DNA of 8,424 nt, taken from positions 1 to 8,424 of the forward strand of contig JAIRLL010000297.1 in the NCBI GenBank assembly GCA_031259505.1. Reading direction: 5' to 3'. Shown piece by piece: positions 1-7,427 of this stretch (positions are counted from its first letter, which is position 1; every line of letters starts with the position of its first letter). The DNA comes from Tannerella sp. GTDB taxonomy: Bacteria; Bacteroidota; Bacteroidia; Bacteroidales; Tannerellaceae. The notes beneath the pieces were generated by a model. That model was not told where the DNA came from. It did not search any database and saw nothing but the letters and a program-made list of their open reading frames with translations. The position numbers were made by a program, and so were the translations under genes.

Positions 1-132
1 GTGATGTTATTCTACTGGATTGCCACGTCGCTACGCTCCTCGCAATGACGTCGGACGCCATTGCCGACAGCAACGGTATCTCCGTCATTGCGAGGAGCGT
101 AGCGACGTGGCAATCCAGTAGAATAACATCAC
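1..132. repeat. Perfect 50-bp inverted repeat (interspersed palindromic element)
   Basis: Bases 1-50 and 83-132 are exact reverse complements, with a 32-nt loop (51-82). The left arm starts at the first base of the window, so the true arms may be longer. The inner arm reads CATTGCGAGGAGCGTAGCGA followed by CGTGGCAATCC, a type of sequence I associate with intergenic dispersed repeats in many bacteria and with spurious short ORFs. A reading frame starting at 45 runs through the right arm, but I do not regard it as a gene. The element lies 32 nt beyond the hicB stop codon, so a hicB transcript would run into a very stable hairpin. Part of the arm recurs at 6067-6083. No transposase gene is visible. 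The palindrome is directly seen; membership in a dispersed family is inference. Confidence 0.85.
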
Positions 133-164
133 ACATTTACACCGCGCGCAGTATAAAGAACAAA

Positions 165-566
165 TCAAAGTTTGATTGCCGCCAATTCATTTTCCAGTCT
201 GTGCAGTGTTTCTTCTATTTTGCCTATTTGTTTTTCGGAGATGTATTTATTCCCCATCCGGTACTGTCTCATCAGGGATGGATTTATCCCGGTTTTTTTT
301 GCAAACCGGCTGACATTGATCCAGTCGTAATAGTCGAACATGGAGGCAATGTCGTATTTGTAAATAAATTGCACATCTTTCAGTTCATCGGGAATTTCAT
401 GATTGTTTTCCGTGTAGGACAACTTCATTTCCCTGACAGAATTTTCAAAATCCGCCTTTGCTCCTTCTACCGTATTGCCTTCGCCGACAATGGTATGATC
501 AATGTCTGGCGTAAAAATGCCGAACGTGCCGTCATTTCCTTTTTCGATTAATGCTGTTGTTGTCAT
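165..566 (-). CDS. hicB: Orphan HicB-family antitoxin with C-terminal DNA-binding domain
   Basis: This 133-residue protein has the layout of a type II HicB antitoxin. Residues 1 to about 65 form the partly degraded RNase H-like HicB domain, recognisable from the beginning TALIEKGNDGTFGIFTPDI and the VEGAKADFENSVREM helix. Residues about 83-130 look like a helix-turn-helix (NVSRFAKKTGINPSLMRQY) followed by a basic, coiled helix. In this family HicB neutralises the mRNA interferase HicA and represses its own operon by binding DNA. The usual order is hicA then hicB, but no intact hicA is present here; only a 24-codon remnant sits 11 nt upstream. The gene is more AT-rich than the glycogen genes beside it, which fits transfer. 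The ATG at 564-566 follows an AT-rich leader without a clear Shine-Dalgarno. The family call is from recognised sequence pattern; a present regulatory role is unknown. Confidence 0.8.
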   Translation of the reverse strand: MTTTALIEKGNDGTFGIFTPDIDHTIVGEGNTVEGAKADFENSVREMKLSYTENNHEIPDELKDVQFIYKYDIASMFDYYDWINVSRFAKKTGINPSLMRQYRMGNKYISEKQIGKIEETLHRLENELAAIKL

Positions 567-577
567 AATTAATGATT

Positions 578-652
578 TTAGAATCCTGTCTGCTTTTTTA
601 ATTTGTGAAAAATTCCCCGTTTCACCTCTGTTGCTTTGTGACTTTCGGGCAT
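578..652 (-). pseudogene. hicA: Probable C-terminal remnant of a HicA toxin
   Basis: On the minus strand an ATG at 650-652 opens 24 codons ending in TAA at 578-580, just 11 nt before the hicB start. The peptide begins MPESHKATEVKRG and ends KLKKQTGF. That fits the end of HicA toxins, which typically read like VPxHxxKELKxG followed by a helix ending near LKQAGL. The frame stays open upstream to a TAG at 728-730, but the N-terminal HicA half (the double-stranded-RNA-binding-like fold with its catalytic GSH motif) cannot be recognised, and the hairpin at 670-711 lies inside the open stretch. The simplest reading is a toxin gene that lost its front half, leaving hicB without a partner. The match is short and made by eye, so chance is not excluded. 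Confidence 0.42.
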
Positions 653-669
653 ATCTGATTGTCGCGCCT

Positions 670-711
670 GTTCGGACGAGGTCTCTGTGTGAGGTCGTAC
701 CTCGTCCGAAC
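670..711. repeat. 13-bp perfect hairpin downstream of glgP
   Basis: GTTCGGACGAGGT at 670-682 pairs exactly with ACCTCGTCCGAAC at 699-711 around a 16-nt loop. A smaller nested hairpin, GAGGT-CGT-ACCTC at 691-703, competes with the large one. It lies 31 nt beyond the glgP stop codon and could stabilise or end the operon mRNA. However, no run of U follows it in either direction, so it is not a standard intrinsic terminator. It may instead be an interspersed palindromic element that landed in the former hicA gene. Confidence 0.7.
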
Positions 712-742
712 TGCCATGCGACCGGCTCTATGAATTACGGCA

Positions 743-3298
743 TCAAATCCACCGCACGTATGCAAAATCCATTCTGTGAGGCAATTTTTCGTTGACCGGA
801 TACACGCGGAATCCTACTTTCAGGCGACCAAATTCGGCCGTTTTATTTTTCAGTTCAAAATAGAGCTTCGAACCTTCTTCGCGTATCAGGCGGAAAGGCG
901 TTGCCGACACAAATTCCAGTTCGTGCCTGTCGGGGTTTTCCCTTGTATAAACCATTTCGACGCCCATCATGCATTTGAGTTGCCCGCGGTCAATCACAAC
1001 CTTTACGGTGTTGTCTTCGCCCACGACCGGGTGCACGGCATCATCATACTGAAGCAATTCCACGGTGAAGGAGTCCCAACATGCGGCTACTTCCCTTTTC
1101 CACCGGGCAATGCTTACGGCTTCTGCAAAATTGTTGTCGGAAAGCGTTTTCACGCGGTTTGCAAGTTTGCTGTAGAATCCATTGATATAATCGTCAAGCA
1201 TGCGCTTCATCGTGTAGTGCGGTGCGATTTGCGAGATGGAGTTTTTGATGTACTGAATCCATTCGGGCGAGTATCCCTTGCTGTTTTTAGCGAAATAGAG
1301 AGGGATGATTTCATGTTCGAGGATGTGGTAGATTGTCGCGGCATCGAGTTGGTCCTGATACTGTTGGTTGTCGTATGTACGCTTGTCGGTCAAGGCCCAT
1401 CCCGCGCCTTCGCGGTAGCCTTCGTACCACCATCCGTCGAGCACGGAGAAGTTGAGCACGCCGTTCATTTCTGCCTTTTCGCCCGAGGTGCCGGAGGCTT
1501 CGAGCGGTCGCGTGGGCGTATTGAGCCATACGTCGACGCCGGCAATCAGGCGGCGCGCCACGCGCATGTCATAGTTTTCGAGGAAGATGATCTTGCCGAG
1601 AAATTCGTCGCGGCGCGAAATGTCGACAATATGCTTGATCAGTCCCTGTCCGCCACCGTCGGCAGGATGCGCCTTGCCGGTGAAAACGAACTGTATGGGA
1701 TAGTTCTCGTTGTTGACGATTTTTGACAGCCTCTCTAAATCGGTAAACAGCAGATGAGCGCGCTTGTAGGTTGCAAAACGGCGTCCGAATCCGACCAGCA
1801 GGGCGTTAGGATTGATTTTTTCGAGCAGGGAAACGACTTTCGAAGGGTCGCCCTGATTCTTCAGCCAGTTGTCGCGATAGTCGATTTTGATATACTCGAC
1901 CAGCCTGTTTTTTAATTTCCTGCGTATTTCCCATATCTCGCTGTCGGGCGCTTGCTGGATGGCTTCCCAGATATGCGGGTTGGACTGGTCGTGCAGGAAA
2001 GACGGTTCGAAGAGTTTGAACAGATGAATTTTCCAGTCCTTCGCCATCCACGTGGGCATGTGCACGCCGTTGGTCACGTATCCCACGTGCAGTTCTTCGG
2101 GGAAGTAGCCCTTCCAGACGGGGGCGAACATCTGCTGCGACACTTTGCCGTGCAGCCGGCTTACGCCGTTCACTTCCTGGCAGGTATTCAGCGCAAAAAC
2201 ACTCATGCTGAATCTTTCGCTGCTTCCCGGATTTTCGCGTCCCATGTCGATAAATTCCTGCCAGCTTATGCCGAGACGGGCGGGAAATCCGCTCATGTAT
2301 TTCCCGAACAGGGCTTCGTCGAAATAGTCGTGTCCGGCCGGAACGGGCGTATGGACGGTATAGAGTGAAGATGCGCGTACTACTTCGAGCGCCTCGTCAA
2401 ATTCGAGATGGTCGTGCTGTATGTAATCAAGCAGCCGTTGCACGTTAATCAGGGCTGCATGGCCTTCGTTGCAGTGATACACCTGCTTTTTTATCCCCAG
2501 CCTGTTCAGCATCAGAATGCCGCCGATACCCAGCATGTATTCCTGTTTCATGCGGTTTTCCCAGTCGCCGCCGTAAAGCTGGTGCGTGATGGAGCGGTCC
2601 CATTCGCTGTTTTCGGGGATGTCGGTATCCATCAGATATAAAGGTACGCGCCCGACGTGCACTTTCCAGACGTGCACGTATACCGTCCGTTCGGGATACG
2701 GTACTTCGAGCATGAACGGATCGCCGTTTTCGTCGAGCATCTGCGTAATGGGCAGTTGCGTGAAATCCTGCGCCTCGTAGTTGGCTATTTGCTGGCCGTC
2801 CATTGCGAGCGATTGCGTGAAATATCCGTAGCGGTAGAGGAACCCGACGGCTACGAGATCGACATGGCTGTCGCTGGCCTCTTTCAGATAATCGCCTGCC
2901 AGAATGCCCAGTCCGCCGGAATAAATCTTGAGCACGTTGGTCAGTCCGTAGTCCATGCTGAAATAGGCTACGGACGGCTTCGCGCGGTCAAATTCTTCCT
3001 GCATGTAAGCCTTGTACGTGTCATACACGCGGTTGATTTTGCTCATCAGTTCGTCGTCGTTCAGTATTTGCTCTATGCGTTCGCGGGATATGCGTTGCAG
3101 CAGTGCGACAGGGTTTCCCTGTGTTTCTTCCCACACGGCAGGCTCCAGTTTCTTGAAAAGATTCGCGCCCTCGTGATTCCATACCCACCATAGATTGGTT
3201 GCTACCTCCTGAAGATGCTTTAGCTGTTCAGGGATCCTCGACTGTGAATAAATATCACGCCAGATGGCTTCGTTCGAATTGACAGGTTTAGTTTTCAT
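743..3298 (-). CDS. glgP: Alpha-glucan (glycogen) phosphorylase, GT35, DUF3417 type
   Basis: This 851-residue cytoplasmic enzyme uses pyridoxal phosphate to release glucose-1-phosphate from the non-reducing ends of glycogen or maltodextrin. Residues about 21-75 are the DUF3417 domain ([19 protein letters not shown]), which marks the long bacterial and archaeal branch (TIGR02094-like) rather than the E. coli GlgP/MalP branch. Family motifs follow: AYFSMDYGL and [19 protein letters not shown] (about 111-143), NEGHAA (277-282), HTPVPAGHD (about 316-324), [12 protein letters not shown] (about 502-513), and EASGTSGEK, whose Lys608 is the expected Schiff-base lysine. Full length, no break. The ATG at 3296-3298 follows an A-rich leader without Shine-Dalgarno, usual for Bacteroidetes. 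It lies 39 nt after the glycogen synthase stop, with no promoter box visible between, so it is probably the last gene of the operon. The exact glucan substrate cannot be read from sequence. Confidence 0.95.
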   Translation of the reverse strand: MKTKPVNSNEAIWRDIYSQSRIPEQLKHLQEVATNLWWVWNHEGANLFKKLEPAVWEETQGNPVALLQRISRERIEQILNDDELMSKINRVYDTYKAYMQEEFDRAKPSVAYFSMDYGLTNVLKIYSGGLGILAGDYLKEASDSHVDLVAVGFLYRYGYFTQSLAMDGQQIANYEAQDFTQLPITQMLDENGDPFMLEVPYPERTVYVHVWKVHVGRVPLYLMDTDIPENSEWDRSITHQLYGGDWENRMKQEYMLGIGGILMLNRLGIKKQVYHCNEGHAALINVQRLLDYIQHDHLEFDEALEVVRASSLYTVHTPVPAGHDYFDEALFGKYMSGFPARLGISWQEFIDMGRENPGSSERFSMSVFALNTCQEVNGVSRLHGKVSQQMFAPVWKGYFPEELHVGYVTNGVHMPTWMAKDWKIHLFKLFEPSFLHDQSNPHIWEAIQQAPDSEIWEIRRKLKNRLVEYIKIDYRDNWLKNQGDPSKVVSLLEKINPNALLVGFGRRFATYKRAHLLFTDLERLSKIVNNENYPIQFVFTGKAHPADGGGQGLIKHIVDISRRDEFLGKIIFLENYDMRVARRLIAGVDVWLNTPTRPLEASGTSGEKAEMNGVLNFSVLDGWWYEGYREGAGWALTDKRTYDNQQYQDQLDAATIYHILEHEIIPLYFAKNSKGYSPEWIQYIKNSISQIAPHYTMKRMLDDYINGFYSKLANRVKTLSDNNFAEAVSIARWKREVAACWDSFTVELLQYDDAVHPVVGEDNTVKVVIDRGQLKCMMGVEMVYTRENPDRHELEFVSATPFRLIREEGSKLYFELKNKTAEFGRLKVGFRVYPVNEKLPHRMDFAYVRWI

Positions 3299-3337
3299 TT
3301 ATTTGTTTTTTTATAATTAATCGTTTTTGTTTCTTAT

Positions 3338-5005
3338 TCAGTATAATTCTTTTTGTATACGGTCTTTCGCTCTTTTTAAGGCTATGGCGTACGCTTCGCG
3401 GTAGAAGGTGATGAAATGCGACCATTCTGCTTTTGCCGCCAGATTGAGGCAGTTTTGTGCGATGGCGTCTCTTTCCGCTTTACTTTTCCGCATCACTGCA
3501 CACAAACGGGCAGCTATGCCGTTGACCAACTCGCTGTAATTATCGTCCGTACGGTGCATGACGGCCACGCCGCCGTCGATGTCGCATCCCTCCTGGACAA
3601 CGGTCTTCGCCCACAGGCCGAATCCTGCCAGGTCGGTGGTGACGGTCGGGATGCCGAAGGCAATGCTTTCCATCGGCGTATATCCCCACGGCTCGTAATA
3701 GGAGGGGAAGACGGTGCAATCCATTCCAATGAGCAGGTCGTAGTAGGTCTTGTCAAAAATGCCGTCCCTGCCGTCGACATAACAGGGGACGAAGATGATT
3801 TTCACCTTCTCGGAAGCGGCGTTGGTAAATCCTGCATGGCGGATAAAATCCGTCACGCGGTCTTCGTCCATGCGCTGCAGCCAGTGCGTGAGGAAAGGCG
3901 CCTGCATCGGTTCCGTCGTTTCGATGTCGTCGTCAAGCGCTTTTCTCAAGTCGGCTCTGGGCGCGTAGACCCCTGCCGGCACCATCACAAACGCAACGAT
4001 TTCGCCATCCCATGCATCGGAACGGCGCAGGGTGTTCATCACGTCGATAAAGACGTCGATTCCCTTGTTGCGGTACTCGTAACGTCCGCTGATGGAGACA
4101 AGGAAAGCCTCGGGACGGATGGCGCATCCCGACAGTTTGCCGGCGACACGCAGCAACGCGCTGCGCGCCTGACGGCGTTTTGCGGCATACAATTCGCCTG
4201 AGGCAGGGACGAAGTCGGGCTCAAAGCCGTTTGGCATCACCACGTCGGGCGCCTTTTCGAGTAACTGCCGACATTCCGTCGCTGTAATCTCGCTCACGGT
4301 GGTGAAGCAGTCGGCGTGGCGTGCCGTCTGTTTTTCGAGCGAATGTTTGGACTCCACGTGAAGTTCGAATGCCATCTGGTCGCCGTTGTATCCGTCCATA
4401 TACCCGTAAAGCGGCTTGCCGTTGCCTGCAATGGAGCGGCCTGTGACGGAAGCATGCGCCGTAAAAACGGTAGCCACCGCAGGAAGATGTTTTCGAAGGT
4501 ACAGCGCGCCCATGCCCGTCGTCCACTCGTGGAAATGGGCGACGACGTTTTTGTCTTCCAGATGGTGATACTGATAGAAATGGCGGATGACCTTCGCCGC
4601 GGCATACGCAAACAGGCAGGAATCGTCGTAGTCGCCATACGCGCGTGACGAATCTACGCCGAAAGTTTCCCATATGGAATAATACAGTTTGTCGCGGTCG
4701 GGGAAAAACGGCTTGAAGTCTACCAGTACGACGAGCGGATTTCCGTGTATCGCCCATCGCCCTGTTCTGACGCGGAGCACTTCGTCGCGCTCGGCGGATT
4801 TCCGCCACCCGGAAAACAGTTTCCTGTCTTCCTCAAAATCGGGATTGGGCGCGCCGAAATCGGGGCCGATGAACAGCAGGCGGTTCCCGAATTGCTTCTG
4901 CAGCGTTAGCGCCTTGGTAGAAAGCACTGTGTAAATGCCTCCTGCCTTGTTGCAAACCTCCCAACTGCTTTCGAATATATAGTCAGGTTCTATCATCTTT
5001 AACAT
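3338..5005 (-). CDS. Glycogen synthase, GT3 (eukaryote-like) family
   Basis: This 555-residue protein extends alpha-1,4-glucan chains; GT3 synthases use UDP-glucose, unlike the ADP-glucose GlgA (GT5) of most bacteria. The N-terminal sugar-nucleotide loop is ESSWEVCNKAGGIYTVLSTK (12-31), with KAGG at 20-23. Further GT3 landmarks are HFHEW (157-161), FTAHASVTGR (181-190), VMPNGF (256-261), SGRYEYRNKG with Arg308 and Lys314, and YYEPWGYTPME with Glu438 and Glu446. These match the phosphate-binding Arg/Lys and catalytic glutamate of yeast and animal enzymes. It is shorter than the roughly 700-residue eukaryotic enzymes. The helix that is arginine-rich in those enzymes (here about 509-528) has a single Arg, so glucose-6-phosphate control is probably absent. 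The start at 5003-5005 is 5 nt after the nitrilase stop, implying cotranscription and probably coupled translation; Met4 (4994-4996) is a possible alternative start. Confidence 0.94.
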   Translation of the reverse strand: MLKMIEPDYIFESSWEVCNKAGGIYTVLSTKALTLQKQFGNRLLFIGPDFGAPNPDFEEDRKLFSGWRKSAERDEVLRVRTGRWAIHGNPLVVLVDFKPFFPDRDKLYYSIWETFGVDSSRAYGDYDDSCLFAYAAAKVIRHFYQYHHLEDKNVVAHFHEWTTGMGALYLRKHLPAVATVFTAHASVTGRSIAGNGKPLYGYMDGYNGDQMAFELHVESKHSLEKQTARHADCFTTVSEITATECRQLLEKAPDVVMPNGFEPDFVPASGELYAAKRRQARSALLRVAGKLSGCAIRPEAFLVSISGRYEYRNKGIDVFIDVMNTLRRSDAWDGEIVAFVMVPAGVYAPRADLRKALDDDIETTEPMQAPFLTHWLQRMDEDRVTDFIRHAGFTNAASEKVKIIFVPCYVDGRDGIFDKTYYDLLIGMDCTVFPSYYEPWGYTPMESIAFGIPTVTTDLAGFGLWAKTVVQEGCDIDGGVAVMHRTDDNYSELVNGIAARLCAVMRKSKAERDAIAQNCLNLAAKAEWSHFITFYREAYAIALKRAKDRIQKELY

Positions 5006-5010
5006 TTTTC

Positions 5011-5793
5011 TTATTCAATTATAAATGAATCGGCATCTTTCCATGCGGGAAATTTTGTGCGGAAAGTTTTCAGTTCATCCATTTTCAGGATACAGGTTCT
5101 CACCGTTTCGCCGTTTCCGGCGTCGATCAGTCTGTTTCCCCGCGGAGTACAGACCATCGACCCGCCGCCGCAGAAATATCCATACCCGTCCGGGCCAATT
5201 CCGTTCACGCCACACACGTAAGCCATGTTTTCGACAGCCCTCGCAGGCAGCAGGATTTTCCATACATTCCTGCGCGCCGCCGGCCAGTTGGCCACGTAGA
5301 TCAGCAAATCGTATTCGTTGCGCACGTTGCGGCTCCACACCGGAAAGCGCAGGTCGTAGCATACCAGCGGGCATATCTTCCAGCCCCGATAATCAACCGT
5401 AAGACGGCGGCTTCCGGCTGTATAGTGTCTGTTTTCGTGTCCCATCCCAAACAAATGGCGCTTGTCGCAGTAATACGTCCCGCCTTCGGGAGTGACGAAA
5501 AAGGCGCGGTTGTAATACGCGCCGCCTTCGGTTGCCATGAAACTGCCCGTGACAGCCATTCCGAAGTCCGACGCCCAATGCTTCAGCATGGATACGGTCT
5601 CGCCGTCCATCGATTCGGCCAAAGATTCTACACGCATCGAAAAACCCGTGCTGAACATTTCGGGCAGGGCGGCCAGGTGTGTGTGTCCGCTTATCCGGCG
5701 AAGAAGTTCACCGAAGCGGTGCAGATTTTTCGCCTTGTCTTCCCATTCGACATGAGACTGTATGATGCTTACACGCAATATATTGTTATCCAT
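5011..5793 (-). CDS. Omega-amidase / carbon-nitrogen hydrolase (YafV/Nit2 type)
   Basis: A 260-residue cytoplasmic member of the nitrilase superfamily. The triad is visible: Glu45 in LPEMFSTGF, Lys111 in DKRHLFGMGHE, and Cys145 in VCYDLRFPVWSRN. The last motif is typical of the YafV/Nit2 omega-amidase branch, which hydrolyses the amide of alpha-ketoglutaramate and of the keto-acid amide formed in methionine salvage. Length is normal for the family (about 255-275). It appears to be the first gene of the operon with glycogen synthase and phosphorylase; its TAA lies 5 nt before the next ATG. No pathway link between an omega-amidase and glycogen is obvious, so shared expression may reflect general nitrogen/carbon balance or simply chance gene order. 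Superfamily assignment is firm; substrate is inference from motif likeness. Confidence 0.92.
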   Translation of the reverse strand: MDNNILRVSIIQSHVEWEDKAKNLHRFGELLRRISGHTHLAALPEMFSTGFSMRVESLAESMDGETVSMLKHWASDFGMAVTGSFMATEGGAYYNRAFFVTPEGGTYYCDKRHLFGMGHENRHYTAGSRRLTVDYRGWKICPLVCYDLRFPVWSRNVRNEYDLLIYVANWPAARRNVWKILLPARAVENMAYVCGVNGIGPDGYGYFCGGGSMVCTPRGNRLIDAGNGETVRTCILKMDELKTFRTKFPAWKDADSFIIE

Positions 5794-5893
5794 ACTTCCC
5801 TTCTTTCAGATCATTCCGGCAGACAGCCGCCCCTTTCCTGTCCCTGCGGAACGCGAGGATGCGGACATACCGGCGCCACCCGTATTGGCACGG

Positions 5894-5901
5894 CAAAGTT
5901 A
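5894..5901 (-). promoter_or_regulatory. Candidate Bacteroidetes -7 box for the nitrilase-glycogen operon
   Basis: Read on the minus strand the bases are TAACTTTG, an exact match to the Bacteroidetes sigma-ABfr -7 consensus TAnnTTTG. An A-rich tract and TTAATA lie about 20 nt upstream, but no clear -33 TTG is present. It would give a 5' leader of roughly 95 nt before the nitrilase ATG at 5791-5793. The box is seen directly; activity is inferred. Confidence 0.45.
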
Positions 5902-5994
5902 ATGTTTTTTTTCTTTCCGGTATTAACCCGACTTCAATTTAGGCGAAATCTTTTTCCGGGGACGGCGGTCACTGGCGATTAGCGGGTAGGGGGA

Positions 5995-6050
5995 GGATTG
6001 CTTCGCGCCTTCGTACCTCGCAGTCGCAACGCGGAACGGCAAAGCAATCC
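5995..6050. repeat. Diverged palindromic repeat related to the left-edge element
   Basis: GGATTGCTT (5995-6003) is the reverse complement of AAGCAATCC (6042-6050), and one more C/G pair each side extends the stem imperfectly. The left part has the same layout as the element at 1-132: GGATTGC, then a CG-rich stretch, then a CCTCGCA block. This suggests an older, decayed member of the same repeat family. The stem is seen; kinship is inferred from the shared block order. Confidence 0.55.
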
Positions 6051-6066
6051 GGGATGATGCACGGAT

Positions 6067-6083
6067 CTGGATTGCCACGTCGC
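6067..6083. repeat. 17-bp exact copy of part of the left-edge repeat
   Basis: CTGGATTGCCACGTCGC at 6067-6083 is identical to bases 15-31 and to the reverse complement of 102-118. No inverted partner flanks it closely. It is best read as a fragment of the dispersed repeat whose complete copy opens the window. Confidence 0.65.
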
Positions 6084-6189
6084 CCCTGCCCCACAACGGG
6101 AAGAATCGGGCTAAAGCCCTGTGAGACGCGGTGAGGGTGATGTGATTCTGCCGGAAGGTCTCGTCCAAACGGCGAAAGCTGTCCGGTGT

Positions 6190-6781
6190 TCAATACTGAT
6201 TATATGTACGCCAGGCTGTGGCGTGTTTGCGGTTTCGCATTTTGGCGCGGTGGCTTGACCAGAAGATATAGCGCAAAACATCCTCGGCGTTTCCCGAAAT
6301 ACTTCCCGAACGTATGGCCGTCCGGTTGCTCACCGTTACCGCCGATTCACGGGGCGTGAGGACATCCAACTGTTTCAGTATGACGACGGAGTTTGTGGTG
6401 GCAGTTGCATGACGTGATATTTTCGTCGAAGCGCCCTGCAACGTGTCGGCGGCGCCCAGCCCGTCCAGGATGTAGATGTACGGCGGCAGTTCGGTCATGT
6501 TTTTTTTTCTTCTTTTCGGGCATCTCGGTTTTTTCAAACGCTTTGGTGACGGGCAGTTCCGGCGGCACGGAAAGTATCGGCTGTTTGCCGTGCGCGGGGT
6601 CGGTCGAAATCAGCGTCCCTTCGCGGATGGCTTTGCGCGCGGCGTCGTTCAACCGCAGTTCTTCCTCGCCCGACAGTATGCGCCGGAGCCATGTCGAATC
6701 CTGCGCAGACCATTCCTGCGCCATGATATTGATGGCCGAACACAGGCACAGCACAGGGAGCATAAAACCGTATCGTCTCAT
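6190..6781 (-). pseudogene. Frameshifted gene for a small exported Bacteroidales protein (possibly DUF4858-like)
   Basis: Two overlapping minus-strand frames join into one protein of about 196 residues if one A is removed from a run of nine A (plus-strand T at 6500-6508). The first frame starts at ATG 6779-6781 with a signal peptide (MRRYGFMLPVLCLCSAINIM, then AQEW) and reads QDSTWLRRILSGEEELRLND before the break. The second continues MTELPPYIYILDGLG and ends VLRYIFWSSHRAKMRNRKH...NQY at the TGA 6190-6192. Unshifted, the first frame runs on to 6347 into an Arg/His-rich tail without plausible protein character. An in-frame TTG upstream at 6802 is a less likely start. The length, signal peptide and motifs recall the uncharacterised DUF4858 family, from memory and tentative. 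The break could be a true mutation, an assembly error, or a slippage site. Function unknown; probably periplasmic. Confidence 0.62.
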
Positions 6782-6941
6782 AAAATGTTTTATTTCCGGC
6801 AAAGAAAGAGATTGTTTCTGTAAAAAAGACTTTACGGCTCAATAAAAAAACAAAAGCGGTTCCGGATTTAAGAAAGTTTCAGGAAGCGGTTCGTGTCACG
6901 TTTTTTTTCGTGCGGCTACATGCGATTCGGAAAAGTGTGCG

Positions 6942-6949
6942 TACATTTG
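6942..6949 (+). promoter_or_regulatory. Candidate -7 box for the 142-residue protein gene
   Basis: TACATTTG is an exact match to the Bacteroidetes -7 consensus TAnnTTTG and lies 34 nt before the ATG at 6984, giving a transcript start near 6955. No good -33 TTG lies 19-21 nt upstream. The gene on the other side (start 6781) is divergent, so the 202-nt gap should hold promoters for both; I could not find a convincing box for the minus-strand gene. Confidence 0.45.
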
Positions 6950-6983
6950 CCGTAAATTTAACAGGACATACCGGCAATAGAAA

Positions 6984-7412
6984 ATGAGACTGCGAAAGTA
7001 TAAGTACATGATGTGGCATCTGCTGATTTTTTCGGGCTGCCTGTTGCTTCAACTGGCTTTGCGTCCGGTGGAAAGCAACGGGAAACAGGCTGCGGGACGG
7101 ACGGCGTCTTCGTCCGCCGCTTCGGGGACGATTGATACCGTGAATCCGTTTCGGCAGGACATCGTCCGGGCGGCGGAAACAGGTCCGTTCACTTTCATGT
7201 TCCGACTTGCCGACAACATGCGCTCTTTTATGAGGTTGCCTGCCAGAAACACGCATCAGGGTTTTTCTTTCGAAAACGTCATCCTGCTGTATTCCGTTCA
7301 TAAGAAATCATTGCACAGAATCTTTATCCGCAGACATGCTTCGAGCACGTCGCTGTTTCGCTGTTCCTCCTGCAGATACTATGTCTTTGCATTGAGAGAA
7401 ATCCTTGTGTAG
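6984..7412 (+). CDS. Small membrane-anchored hypothetical protein
   Basis: A 142-residue protein that I do not recognise. The N terminus is basic (MRLRKYKY) and followed by a hydrophobic segment at about residues 9-26 (MMWHLLIFSGCLLLQLAL), which looks like a membrane anchor or signal sequence. FSGC (16-19) resembles a weak lipobox, but the following residues are hydrophobic, which argues against lipoprotein processing. Residues 27-60 are Ser/Ala-rich and probably flexible. The C-terminal half is rich in Arg, His and aromatic residues (SLHRIFIRRH, then CRYYVFALREILV at the end). Support for a real gene comes from the exact -7 box 34 nt upstream and the sensible topology; no homologous domain was identified. 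It is divergent from the frameshifted exported-protein gene. Confidence 0.58.
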   Translation: MRLRKYKYMMWHLLIFSGCLLLQLALRPVESNGKQAAGRTASSSAASGTIDTVNPFRQDIVRAAETGPFTFMFRLADNMRSFMRLPARNTHQGFSFENVILLYSVHKKSLHRIFIRRHASSTSLFRCSSCRYYVFALREILV

Positions 7413-7427
7413 CAGCTTCGCGCGTGC

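Larger units (their letters stand above)
5902..6189. other. Gene-free stretch with repeat debris
   Basis: Together with the leader at 5794-5893 this makes about 400 nt without a credible gene between the nitrilase start and the end of the frameshifted gene. Both minus-strand reading frames here (81 and 74 codons) show no family signal and run through repeat sequence. The content is repeat-like: an imperfect palindrome at 5995-6050, a 17-bp copy of the left-edge repeat at 6067-6083, a small GGGCT/AGCCC hairpin at 6108-6119, and GTGATGTGATTCT at 6137-6149, which differs by one base from window bases 1-13. Confidence 0.6.

Noticed and set aside
1..132. Insertion sequence or CRISPR-like array
   Set aside because: There is one inverted pair only, no regularly spaced direct repeats, and no transposase or cas gene in the window.
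45..551. 168-codon plus-strand ORF
   Set aside because: It starts in the inverted repeat and runs antisense to hicB, which has clear family motifs; its own product looks like no protein family.
670..711. Intrinsic terminator for glgP
   Set aside because: The stem is strong but no T-run follows on either strand, so I list it only as a hairpin/repeat.
776..1726. 316-codon plus-strand ORF opposite glgP
   Set aside because: It lies wholly inside and antisense to a confident, motif-rich phosphorylase gene. Long antisense frames are expected in this fairly GC-rich stretch.
3416..4201. 261-codon plus-strand ORF opposite glycogen synthase
   Set aside because: Antisense shadow of the GT3 gene; no start signal and no recognisable domain.
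5923..6193. Two minus-strand ORFs of 81 and 74 codons
   Set aside because: Both cross repeat-like sequence and the region next to the operon promoter, overlap each other in different frames and show no family pattern.
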